From Hymenobacter profundi (GTDB lineage Bacteria; Bacteroidota; Bacteroidia; Cytophagales; Hymenobacteraceae), in assembly GCF_019334315.1 (NCBI RefSeq), contig NZ_JAHWGL010000011.1, positions 1 to 64,000 of the forward strand: 64,000 nucleotides of DNA. Reading direction: 5' to 3'. The notes below the pieces were generated by a model. It was given only the letters and a program-made list of their open reading frames with translations. It was not told where the DNA came from and made no database searches. Shown piece by piece: positions 51,193 through 59,775 of the stretch (the first letter of the stretch is position 1; the number at the start of each line of letters is the position of its first letter). The position numbers were made by a program, and so were the translations under genes.

Positions 51193-53358
51193 CTACGTAG
51201 CCGACGTGTCGTCGGGTGCTGCTGGTTTTTTGCGTGGCGGCCTACTGCGGCGCTTAGGGGCAGTAGGCGCAGGTTCCGTCGTGGGCGCAGTTTCAGTGGT
51301 TGGCTCTATAGTCGTCTGCGGTGCCGTGTCGGGCGCTGGCGGGGTAGAAGTTTTAGCAGCTTTCTTTCGGGGTGCCCTCGGCTTGGGTGCAGTAGGGGTA
51401 TGCGTTGCGGCCGGTTCCGGTGCAGTCGTATCAACCGGCGCCGGAGTGACAGTCGTTTTTTTGCTGCGAGAAGCCCTTGGCTTAGCTTGTGCTTTAGGCT
51501 TAGCGGCTTTGCGAATGGGCGTTGCTTCAGTATCGGCTGACAGGGTAGGAGGATCCTCAGCATTGGCCACAGGGGTAGCCTCCGGAAGCTCTACTGGTAG
51601 CGCAGATGACTCAGGTGTTGGCGTTGGTGCCGTTGGCTCTGGCTCAGTGGTAGCAGTAACCGCTGAGACGGCGGCAACAGGTGCTTCCTCTTCAGCTGGT
51701 AGCAGGGTAGGGGAGGGCGCAGAAGCTGTTTCTGTAACTATTGGGCCCGAGGCTTCGCTCTGAATCAATTCAGGAGCTGTCTCGGGAGTTTCTGTAGAAG
51801 CGTTTTCCGGCGTGGCGTATAGAGGAGCTAGTTGGCGGCCACGGTTTTTACCCGAGCGCCGTGCCTTTTTCTTGTCGGCCAATATCTGACCAGCCGTACG
51901 ACCCTTGCGGGGCTTTGGCACAATATCAACATCCTCTGCATCCGCTGCTTCTTCAACGGATTCCTCCACAGACTGTTCTACTATTGTAGATTGCTCGTCA
52001 ACTACCTCAACGGAAGGACGTAGATCAGCTTCAACAGCTATTTCTGCATCTTCATTGGGCTCCGCCGAGCCCGCCTCCTGGGCTGCTAAAGCCTCTAGCG
52101 CAGCACGTTTGCGGGCCGTGCGCTTGGCTCCGCCTCGGCTCCGCCGTTTTTTCTTGGGAAGTTGAGTAACTGCTTCATCCACAACCTGCTCAGCTTCTTC
52201 TACCACAGGCGTAGCAGGCAGGTCGGCCAGTGCTTCCTCTGAGTAAACAACCTCCTCTTCCGTAATAGACGCCAACGCTAATTCCGTGGCAACTGCGGGA
52301 GTTTGCTCAGCATACTCGCCAATATCAATTCGTTCCTCATCGTCATCCGACTCTGGCTCCGGTTCAGGCACAGAAGGGATAGGTAGCGCTGCTAATTGCT
52401 GCTCTACGGCTTCTATCTCAGTTGTTACATCAACTTGCTGGCCCAGACGCCGCAGGCGCTCCAGCGTGCTTTCTAAAAACTGGCGATGCTCAGGAGCGCC
52501 TGCATACAACGGCCTATGATGTAACGCCTGCTGTACAGAATGCCACTCCTTTTTGAAGCGGCCAAACGCTGCATCGAAATACGTACGCGTAAACCGCTCC
52601 CAGATGTAATCTTGTGCCACCACGGAAGGGTGCAGCATGTCATCGGTATAGAAACGGTAGTCACGTAGATCGTCTAGTAGCAGTTCATAGGCCGGAAAAT
52701 ACGATACATCGGGTAACAGCTCGCTCAAGTAATGGCAAGCCAGTCGAAGAGCTGATTTGCTGACAGCATTCAGAGGGAGTGTATCCTTCAAATGGCGTAC
52801 GGGGCTTACCGTCAAGATAAATCGCAGCTTCGGATTATGACGCCGTAAGTAGGCGTGGGTTTCCGCTACGGCGTTGATGATTTCGTCCGGTGTCAGCAAT
52901 TCCTTCTCAAACTGATCTGCCGGAATTTTGTGGCAATTGCTAACCAACTCGCCTGTAGCGCGCAGCCGGTAGACAAATGCGGTACCCAGCGTCAGCATCA
53001 CCACATCGGCGGTGCCCAGAAATTCGCCGGTTTGCTGCACTAGCTCTTGAATCTGCTGTAATAACGTCACCGGCGAATCGGCGCCAAGGGTAGCGTGCAG
53101 GTCGTAGCTCTGCCAGCGGCCGCGGGCTTCTACTAAGTGCTGTTGCCAATCCATATCCTCACCAGCAGCTGCACGCAGCAACTGGCAAGCCGTGAGCGGA
53201 TTAAACACGGTGCCGAAGGGATTCACAACGGCCGCGACCTTATTCTCGATCAGGCGCACGCCAATTGTCTCTGCGAAGCAGGAACCCACCGTCAGCACCC
53301 GTGCTGCGTGTGGCAGCTGCTGCGGATAAGGAGTAAGAGGAATTTCAGTACGAAACAT
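51193..53358 (-). CDS. GSCFA-domain protein with long disordered tail
   Basis: The first 320 residues or so form a GSCFA domain, an SGNH-like hydrolase fold. GSCFAE is at 25-30, followed by NPFGTVFNP at about 46-54, a central VMLTLGTAFVYRL and LTVSPVRHLKDT. The family is predicted to act as an esterase or acyltransferase, without known substrate. Residues about 325-721 are a low-complexity tail. An acidic first part (PEPEPESDDDEERIDIG) changes to Arg/Lys blocks (KKKRRSRGGAKRTARKRA) and then Ala/Pro/Thr repeats with RKK clusters. The base-rich part looks like a histone-H1- or nucleic-acid-binding tail. No signal peptide is present. The tail roughly doubles the usual family length. Confidence 0.82.
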   Translation of the reverse strand: MFRTEIPLTPYPQQLPHAARVLTVGSCFAETIGVRLIENKVAAVVNPFGTVFNPLTACQLLRAAAGEDMDWQQHLVEARGRWQSYDLHATLGADSPVTLLQQIQELVQQTGEFLGTADVVMLTLGTAFVYRLRATGELVSNCHKIPADQFEKELLTPDEIINAVAETHAYLRRHNPKLRFILTVSPVRHLKDTLPLNAVSKSALRLACHYLSELLPDVSYFPAYELLLDDLRDYRFYTDDMLHPSVVAQDYIWERFTRTYFDAAFGRFKKEWHSVQQALHHRPLYAGAPEHRQFLESTLERLRRLGQQVDVTTEIEAVEQQLAALPIPSVPEPEPESDDDEERIDIGEYAEQTPAVATELALASITEEEVVYSEEALADLPATPVVEEAEQVVDEAVTQLPKKKRRSRGGAKRTARKRAALEALAAQEAGSAEPNEDAEIAVEADLRPSVEVVDEQSTIVEQSVEESVEEAADAEDVDIVPKPRKGRTAGQILADKKKARRSGKNRGRQLAPLYATPENASTETPETAPELIQSEASGPIVTETASAPSPTLLPAEEEAPVAAVSAVTATTEPEPTAPTPTPESSALPVELPEATPVANAEDPPTLSADTEATPIRKAAKPKAQAKPRASRSKKTTVTPAPVDTTAPEPAATHTPTAPKPRAPRKKAAKTSTPPAPDTAPQTTIEPTTETAPTTEPAPTAPKRRSRPPRKKPAAPDDTSAT

Positions 53359-53550
53359 GCAAGGAAGCTAGGACCGATAGCCGGCCAACAAATACGCTGC
53401 GCCGCTCCTGAATCGCGCGCCACCGAAGCGCGGCAACTTCAAAAACAAAGCACTCATGGACAAAGATGGGAGTAAATTGCTTATATAAACCAGTTAGCTA
53501 ATACGGAGGGTAGCGCATGTTGGCCAGAAAGCTGTTCTATCAGTAACGAA

Positions 53551-53580
53551 AAAGCCCGACTACCAAAGCAGTCGGGCTTT
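53551..53580 (-). terminator. Intrinsic terminator of the rpsF-rpsR-rplI operon
   Basis: AAAGCCCGACT (53551-53561) pairs with 53570-53580. It lies 20 bases past the rplI stop on the minus strand and ends in a U run there. Confidence 0.88.
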
Positions 53581-53600
53581 CTTAGTTAAAAAGTAGTTGC

Positions 53601-54044
53601 TTACTCAGCTACTACGTTGAAGCGAACCTGGTGCTTCACTTCTTTGTGCAAGTTCAGGGTAGCAGTATACTCGCCAGCCGTCGAAGGCTCTTGGTCAAAC
53701 GAAATACGCTTGCGGTCTACCTCAATGCCCTTGTTAGCTAGTGCGTCAGCCAACTGAAGCGTGGTTACGCGACCGAAGATCTTGCCGGTTTCGCCCACTT
53801 TCGCTGGAATTTCCAGCACCATATCACCAATTTTGTCGGCAATGGCTTGAGCGTCGCCCTGAATCTTATCGGCTTTGTGCGCAGCCTGACGCACGTTCTC
53901 AGCTACGATTTTCTTGTTCGATTTGTCGGCCAGAATAGCCAGACCCTGGGGCAGCAGGTAGTTACGACCGTAGCCGGCCTTCACCGTTACGATGTCGTTC
54001 TTCTCGCCCAGACCCTTTACGTGGTCTTTCAGAATTACTTCCAT
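53601..54044 (-). CDS. rplI: 50S ribosomal protein L9
   Basis: L9 is a two-domain protein at the base of the L1 stalk that affects frame maintenance. The 147 residues begin MEVILKDHVKGLG, with the N-terminal GYGRNYLLPQGLA block at about 25-37. The long helix follows at about 41-75, and then a C-terminal domain ends in NLHKEVKHQVRFNVV. It is the third gene of the rpsF-rpsR-rplI group, 111 bases after rpsR, with a long imperfect hairpin between. An operon terminator follows. Confidence 0.96.
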   Translation of the reverse strand: MEVILKDHVKGLGEKNDIVTVKAGYGRNYLLPQGLAILADKSNKKIVAENVRQAAHKADKIQGDAQAIADKIGDMVLEIPAKVGETGKIFGRVTTLQLADALANKGIEVDRKRISFDQEPSTAGEYTATLNLHKEVKHQVRFNVVAE

Positions 54045-54054
54045 GACTTTGTTG

Positions 54055-54156
54055 GTTTCTGGTTGTTGGTTTTTGGTTTCCTGGTGGTATCCTCAATTTC
54101 TAGTGAACAGAGGAAACGGCCAAGTAACCAAAAACAAAAAACCAATAACTAGAAAC
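54055..54156 (-). promoter_or_regulatory. Imperfect hairpin between rpsR and rplI
   Basis: Bases 54055-54076 pair with about 54134-54156 with a few mismatches and G-U pairs. It could attenuate or protect the rplI part of the transcript. No promoter element is obvious. Confidence 0.5.
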
Positions 54157-54407
54157 TATTTTAACGAATCGGTTACGTACGGCATCAGCGCCAAGTGACG
54201 AGCTTTAGCTACGGCCTGGGCTACCTTGCGCTGAAACTTCAGGCTGGTACCAGTGATGCGGCGGGGCAGCACGCGGCCCTGCTCGTTCACAAACTTCAGC
54301 AGGAAGTTTGGGTCCTTGTAATCGACATACTTGATGCCGTTTTTCTTGAAGCGGCAGTATTTCTTACGCTGCTCCTGCTTGTGGATTCTTTCGTTGGCTA
54401 GGCTCAT
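54156..54407 (-). CDS. rpsR: 30S ribosomal protein S18
   Basis: S18 binds S6 in the platform of the small subunit. The 83 residues contain the conserved core YVDYKDPNFLLKFVNEQGRV and LPRRITGTSLKFQRKVAQAV, ending in ARHLALMPYV. The N-terminus lacks cysteine pairs that would bind zinc. It starts 4 bases after rpsF, so the two genes are translationally close, matching the S6-S18 heterodimer. Confidence 0.97.
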   Translation of the reverse strand: MSLANERIHKQEQRKKYCRFKKNGIKYVDYKDPNFLLKFVNEQGRVLPRRITGTSLKFQRKVAQAVAKARHLALMPYVTDSLK

Positions 54408-54411
54408 GATA

Positions 54412-54786
54412 CTAGGCGGCGGCTTCCGATTGTTGTTTGGCTTTCTGCTGATTCATCTCGCCATTGCGGCGGCGCTGGTTGTAAGACACAGCGTGCTTAT
54501 CCAGCACAGTGGTCAAGAACCGGATAATGCGCTCGTCACGACGGAACGCCAGCTCCAGCGTATCCACGATGTTGCCCTCACCAGTGAACTCAACCAGGAA
54601 ATAATAACCGGTTGATTTCTTCTGGATAGGGTAGGCCAGCTTGCGCAGGCCCCAGCTTTCCTGATTGATAATGTCGGCGCTATTTTCCTTAAGCACCTGG
54701 GTGAACTTCTCGACCGTCTCTTGCACTTGGCTCTCGTTCAGTACGGGAGTCAAAATGAAGACCGTCTCGTAATTTCTTACTTCCAT
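54412..54786 (-). CDS. rpsF: 30S ribosomal protein S6
   Basis: S6 forms a dimer with S18 on 16S rRNA. I start at the ATG at 54786 ([12 protein letters not shown]), giving 124 residues. An earlier in-frame ATG at 54831 overlaps the promoter element. The typical alpha/beta sandwich pattern is visible ([40 protein letters not shown]). The C-terminal tail is Gln/Lys-rich. It is the first gene of the rpsF-rpsR-rplI operon. Confidence 0.96.
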   Translation of the reverse strand: MEVRNYETVFILTPVLNESQVQETVEKFTQVLKENSADIINQESWGLRKLAYPIQKKSTGYYFLVEFTGEGNIVDTLELAFRRDERIIRFLTTVLDKHAVSYNQRRRNGEMNQQKAKQQSEAAA

Positions 54787-54828
54787 TACGACGGGGTGAA
54801 AATTGTGTGTGAAAACTAAATGAGGCGG

Positions 54829-54836
54829 CAAAGATA
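54829..54836 (-). promoter_or_regulatory. -7 promoter element for the rpsF operon
   Basis: The minus strand reads TATCTTTG, an exact TAnnTTTG match, about 42 bases before the rpsF ATG. Confidence 0.6.
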
Positions 54837-55089
54837 CGCTTTTTCTTGCCCGATGCCTACGACCTAGTTATTATTTATTGCGGAAGGATAAGACTTAACT
54901 GACTGTGCGTCAGAATTTGCCTGTCCTCCCGAAACATGCTTTAAGTTAAGTATAGGAATCAATATAACTCTGCTAAGTAACAGCTACTTAGTAGTGTATA
55001 TAATATTATATAAGTATAACTACTAGAATGTGAGGTAGTTTAGAATCTTTCTAACCAAGCTAACGAGGGCTAATTTTCGCCTCTTCTGG

Positions 55090-55120
55090 TTTGTTGTCTG
55101 CGATTCCCAACCTACATTTG
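55090..55120 (+). promoter_or_regulatory. Promoter of the actABCDEF operon
   Basis: TTTG at 55090-55093 and TACATTTG at 55113-55120 match the -33 and -7 consensus of Bacteroidota, 19 bases apart. Transcription would start near 55126, giving a leader of about 43 bases. It is the best-matching promoter in the window. Confidence 0.7.
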
Positions 55121-55168
55121 TGGCCTTGATGCACGCCTGCGTTTCTTTCTTCCCAGTCAATTTGTGCT

Positions 55169-56518
55169 ATGGATAGCATCCGATTTCGTACTCTCCCCAA
55201 ACTGCTTCTTGCTCTTTTCCTGACGGTTGCCACCGTGGGCCAGTCTCTGGCGCAAGAGGTTGGCTCCGCGCCAGCGGTTAGCAAAGAAGGTGTAACGCCC
55301 GGCGCCACTGCCGGCGCCGATGGTGCCCCCGCTGCTGCGGAAGGTGCTGCCCCTGCCGCTGGCGGAGGCGATGCTGCTGCCATTCAGGCCGGCGATGCTT
55401 TGTTTAAAGGCAATTGTGCTCAGTGCCACGCTGTCAACGAAAAAGTGGTAGGTCCTGCGCTAGCAGGCATCACCAAGCGTCGTCCGATGTCCTGGATCAT
55501 TCCGTGGATTAAAAACTCCAGCAAAGTAGTTGCCAGCGGCGACGCGTATGCTGTGAAACTCTTCAATGAGTACGGCAAGCAGCAAATGCCCAGCTTCGCT
55601 TTGTCTGATGATGAGATTAAGTCGATTATCGCCTATACTGTTTCGCAGGAAGGTAGCGCAAACAATACCCCAACGGGCGGAGCAACCGCTGGAACCGATG
55701 GCACAGCTCCAGCCAATGAAAATGGCAGCACCGAAGCCGGTCAGTACATCGACCTGCTGATGATTGTGTTAGTAGTAGTGCTTATTGTACTGGTAGTAAC
55801 ACTGGTTATCATCGCCAATCTGATGAAGGATGTGCTGCGTGGTCGTAAAGACCTAAGTGGCCGCGATGTCGAGCAACTCAATCAGCGTTACGACTTTTCG
55901 AAAATTTACAAGTCGGGAGCTGTACGTGGCATTGCTGTAACAGTGTTCATCTTAGTCGTGCTCTATGAATCAGTACAGGCGGCTATGGGCATTGGCTTGA
56001 CACAAGGCTACCAGCCTACGCAGCCTATCGCTTTCTCGCACAAACTGCACGCCGGTGAAAACCAGATCAACTGTGCTTATTGCCACACGTCGGTATACAA
56101 GAGCAAATCGGCCAACATTCCGTCGCCTAACATCTGTATGAACTGCCACTCGCAGATCAAGACAGAATCGCCGGAAATCAAGAAAATCTACCGGGCTATC
56201 GAGCGCAAGCAGCCTATCCAGTGGGTACGCATTCACAACCTGCCGGATTTGGCCTACTTCAACCACTCGCAGCACACCCAAGTGGGCGGCCTAGAGTGCC
56301 AGACCTGTCACGGTCCGATCCAGAACATGGATGTAGTATATCAGTATTCTGCCCTAACCATGGGCTGGTGCATCAACTGCCACCGCGAGACGCCTCTCAA
56401 CACGAAGGGCAACGCATACTACGATAACCTCGTGAAGCTGCACGACACCAAGAACAGTGCTGTGCCTTTCACGGTGTCATCAAACGGTGGTACCGAGTGC
56501 TCGAAGTGCCACTACTAA
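55169..56518 (+). CDS. actA: Alternative complex III multiheme cytochrome c subunit ActA
   Basis: ActA passes electrons within the quinol:cytochrome c oxidoreductase complex. The 449 residues have a signal peptide (to about residue 28) and a mono-heme cytochrome c domain with CAQCH at 83-87. An Ala/Gly/Asn-rich linker comes next, then a membrane helix at about 195-217 and another at about 253-272. Five further CxxCH sites begin at C302, C323, C377, C401 and C444, the last almost at the C-terminus. Six sites in total exceed the five of described pentaheme ActA proteins, so the N-terminal mono-heme domain may be a fusion. It is the first gene of the operon. Confidence 0.92.
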   Translation: MDSIRFRTLPKLLLALFLTVATVGQSLAQEVGSAPAVSKEGVTPGATAGADGAPAAAEGAAPAAGGGDAAAIQAGDALFKGNCAQCHAVNEKVVGPALAGITKRRPMSWIIPWIKNSSKVVASGDAYAVKLFNEYGKQQMPSFALSDDEIKSIIAYTVSQEGSANNTPTGGATAGTDGTAPANENGSTEAGQYIDLLMIVLVVVLIVLVVTLVIIANLMKDVLRGRKDLSGRDVEQLNQRYDFSKIYKSGAVRGIAVTVFILVVLYESVQAAMGIGLTQGYQPTQPIAFSHKLHAGENQINCAYCHTSVYKSKSANIPSPNICMNCHSQIKTESPEIKKIYRAIERKQPIQWVRIHNLPDLAYFNHSQHTQVGGLECQTCHGPIQNMDVVYQYSALTMGWCINCHRETPLNTKGNAYYDNLVKLHDTKNSAVPFTVSSNGGTECSKCHY

Positions 56519-56658
56519 ATTGTACGTCTCGGAGGAAACCTTTTTCTTAACGGTCAAACTCCGCGACAACCAAAAGATATTAAATAAGCCTTACTTGGAG
56601 ATAATGTGGAGTCAACATCACGACTCCAGTCTTCAAGACCCTAAGTCCCCATACACAA

Positions 56659-59600
56659 ATGCAAGAGTCGCCTAAGTACTGGAAGGGAATTGAGGAACTG
56701 GAGAGCTCGCCGGAGTTTGTGAAGAACGCGTTGACAGAATTCGCGGACTTCCTACCGGTGAAGGAAACCTATGGCTCTTCCGACGCTGCGGTAGCCCCGC
56801 GCCGCGACTTCCTCAAACTGATGGGTTTCGGTATCGCTGCCGCTACCCTCGCCAGCTGCGAAACCCCGGTTCGCAAGGCTATTCCGTACCTGAATAAGCC
56901 ACAGGAAGTAGACCCTGGCATTGCTAACTTTTACGCTTCTACCTACTTCACGGGTCAGGACTACAACAGCGTATTGGTAAAGACCCGCGACGGTCGGCCA
57001 ATTAAGTTGGAAGGCAACCCCGAGTCGCCGCTCACGCGTGGTGGCCTGTCGGCCCGCGCCCAGGCGTCGGTGCTGAGTCTGTACGATGGTGCTCGTCTAC
57101 AGCATTTCACTATCGACCGTAAGAAAGCCGATAAAAATCGAGTAGACAGCGAAATCCGCACGAAACTGGCTCAAGCCGGTCGTATTGCCATCGTGTCGCC
57201 TACCATCATCAGCCCTTCGACCAAGAAAGTTATTGCTGAGTTTGCATCGCGCTACCCCAATACGGAGCACGTGCAGTACGATGTGATTTCGGCTAGCGGC
57301 CTGTTACAAGCTAATGGTGGAGTATTGCCGAGCTATAATTTCAGCCAGGCTAATGTTATCGTAAGCCTTGGCGCCGATTTCCTTGGTACTTGGCTGTCAC
57401 CAGTAGAATTTGCTAAGCAGTACGCCACTACGCGCAAAGTATCGAGCGACAAGAAAACGATGTCGCGGCACTACCAGTTTGAAACGACAATGTCGTTGAC
57501 CGGTGCCAATGCCGACACGCGCGTGCCGGTGAAGCCTTCTGAAATGGGTGCAGTAACCCTGGCCCTGTACAACGCGGTAGTAGGTGGTGGTAGCGGTTCA
57601 TATAAGAATGCTACCCTAACTAAAGCTGCTAATGAACTGAAGGCAAACCGTGGCCGCAGCCTTGTGGTATCGGGTTCTAACGATGCCAATGTACAGGCAT
57701 TGGTAGCAGCTATCAACCAAGCGCTCGGCAACGTAGGTACAACGGTTGATCTGGCTAATCCTTCGCTGGTTCGTCAGGGCAACGATGCCCGCATGACGCA
57801 ACTGGTAAACGATATCAAAAACAAGAGTGTCGGCGCAGTTATTTTTTACAACGCTAACCCGGTATACGACCACCCTATGGGGGCAGACATTGCCTCAGCT
57901 CTGCCTGGTCTACCTCTAACGATTTCGCTCAACGACCGTCTCGACGAAACCGGTTCTTTGTGCAAATACGCTGCTCCAGACCATCATTACCTAGAGTCGT
58001 GGAATGATTATGAGCCGAAGCGCGGCTATCTGAGCTTGGCTCAGCCTGCTATTTCGCCATTGTTTGCCACTCGCCAGGCGCAAGAAAGCTTACTGACTTG
58101 GGCAGGTAACAACACAAGCTACTACGACTATCTGCGTGCTCAATGGAGCGGTGTGTTAGGAGCTAGTGGCTTCCAAGCCGCTTGGGACAAAGCCGTACAC
58201 GATGGGGTAGTAATGGGCACTGCTTCGCCCGCAACTGCTCCTACCACTGCTGTGGATGCTGGTTCTGCTGCTGCTGCGCTGAGTGCGCCAACAAAATCAG
58301 GCGAAGTGGAACTGGTTCTGTACGAGAAAGTAGGCATTGGTAATGGCTCAGAAGCCAACAACCCATGGCTGCAAGAGCTACCCGACCCAGTTTCTAAAGC
58401 TACTTGGGGCAACTACGTATGCGTGCCTTATGACATGGCAAAAGCTAATGATTGGGAGCAGGGTGATGTACTGAAAGTGACTGCTGCCAATGGTAAGTCA
58501 GTAGAATTACCCTTATTGATACAGCCAGGCCAAGCAAAAGGCACTGTAGCTATAGCCGTTGGCTATGGCCGTAAGCAGACTGGTAAAGTAGGCGATGGGG
58601 TAGGGGCTAACGTATTGCCACTTGCGACAATGGTCGGTAACAGCATTGTGTATGCTACTACTGCCAAACTAGACAAAACCGGCGCTAACGAGACAATTGC
58701 TCAGACCCAGACGCACCACACCATTATGGACCGTAAGGCCGTAGTGCAGGAAGCAACCCTGGCGAAGTACATTGAGAATCCGAAAGAAGTAACAGAGTAC
58801 GAAAAAGTTGCTACTCCTGATGGTCTGGAAGCTCCCGCCCGTGTATCGCTGTGGCAGGACTACGAGTACAAAAACCACCATTGGGGTATGGCTGTTGACC
58901 TTAACTCGTGTATTGGCTGCGGCTCGTGCGTGATTGGGTGTCAGGCCGAAAACAACGTAGCTGTAGTAGGCAAACAAGAGGTAATCAACCGCCGCGAGAT
59001 GCACTGGATGCGCATCGACCGTTACTACAGCTCTGACCACCACCGTGACGAGTTCGAGACGGAAGGTAAGCTAGCTACATATGCTGCGATGGAGAATCCG
59101 GCTGAAAATCCGAAAGTGATTTTCCAGCCGCTGATGTGCCAGCATTGCAACCACGCTCCTTGCGAAACGGTTTGTCCAGTACTAGCCACTACTCACAGTT
59201 CGGAAGGTCTCAACCAGATGACCTATAACCGTTGCGTAGGTACGCGTTATTGCGCAAACAACTGCCCGTATAAAGTGCGTCGTTTCAATTGGTTCTCGTA
59301 CTACACTAACGAGAAGTTTGAGAACGTGAACGGCCACATGTTCACTGATCTTGGCCGCATGGTCCTCAACCCCGACGTAACGGTTCGGGCCCGCGGTGTA
59401 ATGGAGAAATGCTCGCTCTGCGTGCAGCGTATTCAGCTTGGTAAGCTGGAAGCAAAGAAGCAGAAGCGTCGTCCGAAGGATGGTGAAATTGTGTCGGCTT
59501 GCGCTCAGTCTTGCCCCACTGAAGCCATCGTATTCGGTGATATGCGTGACCCGGAGTCGCGGATTTCGAAGCTCCTGCGTCGTGAAGACGGCGAGCGGGC

Positions 59601-59694
59601 TTTCCACGTCCTCGACCAGATCAACGTGCAGCCGAATATCACGTACCTGACCAAGATCCGGAACGTGGAGAACGGAAATGAATTTGTGATCTAG
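56659..59694 (+). CDS. actB: Alternative complex III iron-sulfur subunit ActB
   Basis: ActB is the large periplasmic subunit of alternative complex III. The 1011 residues begin with a Tat-like signal placed inside the protein (RRDFLKLMGFGIAA at 48-61), followed by ASC (C67), a possible lipid anchor. A molybdopterin-oxidoreductase-like domain covers about 70-650, but these are known to lack the molybdenum cofactor. The C-terminal ferredoxin-like part has four cysteine motifs: CIGCGSCVIGC, CQHCNHAPCETVC, CVGTRYCANNC, and CSLC plus CAQSC. It follows actA after 140 bases. Confidence 0.95.
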   Translation: MQESPKYWKGIEELESSPEFVKNALTEFADFLPVKETYGSSDAAVAPRRDFLKLMGFGIAAATLASCETPVRKAIPYLNKPQEVDPGIANFYASTYFTGQDYNSVLVKTRDGRPIKLEGNPESPLTRGGLSARAQASVLSLYDGARLQHFTIDRKKADKNRVDSEIRTKLAQAGRIAIVSPTIISPSTKKVIAEFASRYPNTEHVQYDVISASGLLQANGGVLPSYNFSQANVIVSLGADFLGTWLSPVEFAKQYATTRKVSSDKKTMSRHYQFETTMSLTGANADTRVPVKPSEMGAVTLALYNAVVGGGSGSYKNATLTKAANELKANRGRSLVVSGSNDANVQALVAAINQALGNVGTTVDLANPSLVRQGNDARMTQLVNDIKNKSVGAVIFYNANPVYDHPMGADIASALPGLPLTISLNDRLDETGSLCKYAAPDHHYLESWNDYEPKRGYLSLAQPAISPLFATRQAQESLLTWAGNNTSYYDYLRAQWSGVLGASGFQAAWDKAVHDGVVMGTASPATAPTTAVDAGSAAAALSAPTKSGEVELVLYEKVGIGNGSEANNPWLQELPDPVSKATWGNYVCVPYDMAKANDWEQGDVLKVTAANGKSVELPLLIQPGQAKGTVAIAVGYGRKQTGKVGDGVGANVLPLATMVGNSIVYATTAKLDKTGANETIAQTQTHHTIMDRKAVVQEATLAKYIENPKEVTEYEKVATPDGLEAPARVSLWQDYEYKNHHWGMAVDLNSCIGCGSCVIGCQAENNVAVVGKQEVINRREMHWMRIDRYYSSDHHRDEFETEGKLATYAAMENPAENPKVIFQPLMCQHCNHAPCETVCPVLATTHSSEGLNQMTYNRCVGTRYCANNCPYKVRRFNWFSYYTNEKFENVNGHMFTDLGRMVLNPDVTVRARGVMEKCSLCVQRIQLGKLEAKKQKRRPKDGEIVSACAQSCPTEAIVFGDMRDPESRISKLLRREDGERAFHVLDQINVQPNITYLTKIRNVENGNEFVI

Positions 59695-59775
59695 CCATTG
59701 AGAATAGGAGTAGGCAGTTTGCTAACAAACGTTACAAGCTGCCTGCTTCCTGCCACTTCCTTTAAATAAACCACT

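Larger units (their letters stand above)
54787..55168. other. Divergent region between rpsF and actA
   Basis: The 382 bases hold the rpsF promoter element near 54829-54836 and the actA promoter at 55090-55120. A 16-base AT palindrome (54997-55012) and a second small palindrome (54973-54991) lie between and may be operators. No gene-like frame is seen. Confidence 0.55.

Noticed and set aside
51206..51763. Gly/Val/Ser-rich plus-strand frame across the GSCFA tail
   Set aside because: Low-complexity sense DNA produces a low-complexity antisense frame. Nothing supports translation.
56659..59694. Active molybdopterin oxidoreductase
   Set aside because: The operon context and the family identify it as ActB of alternative complex III, whose molybdopterin-like domain has no cofactor.
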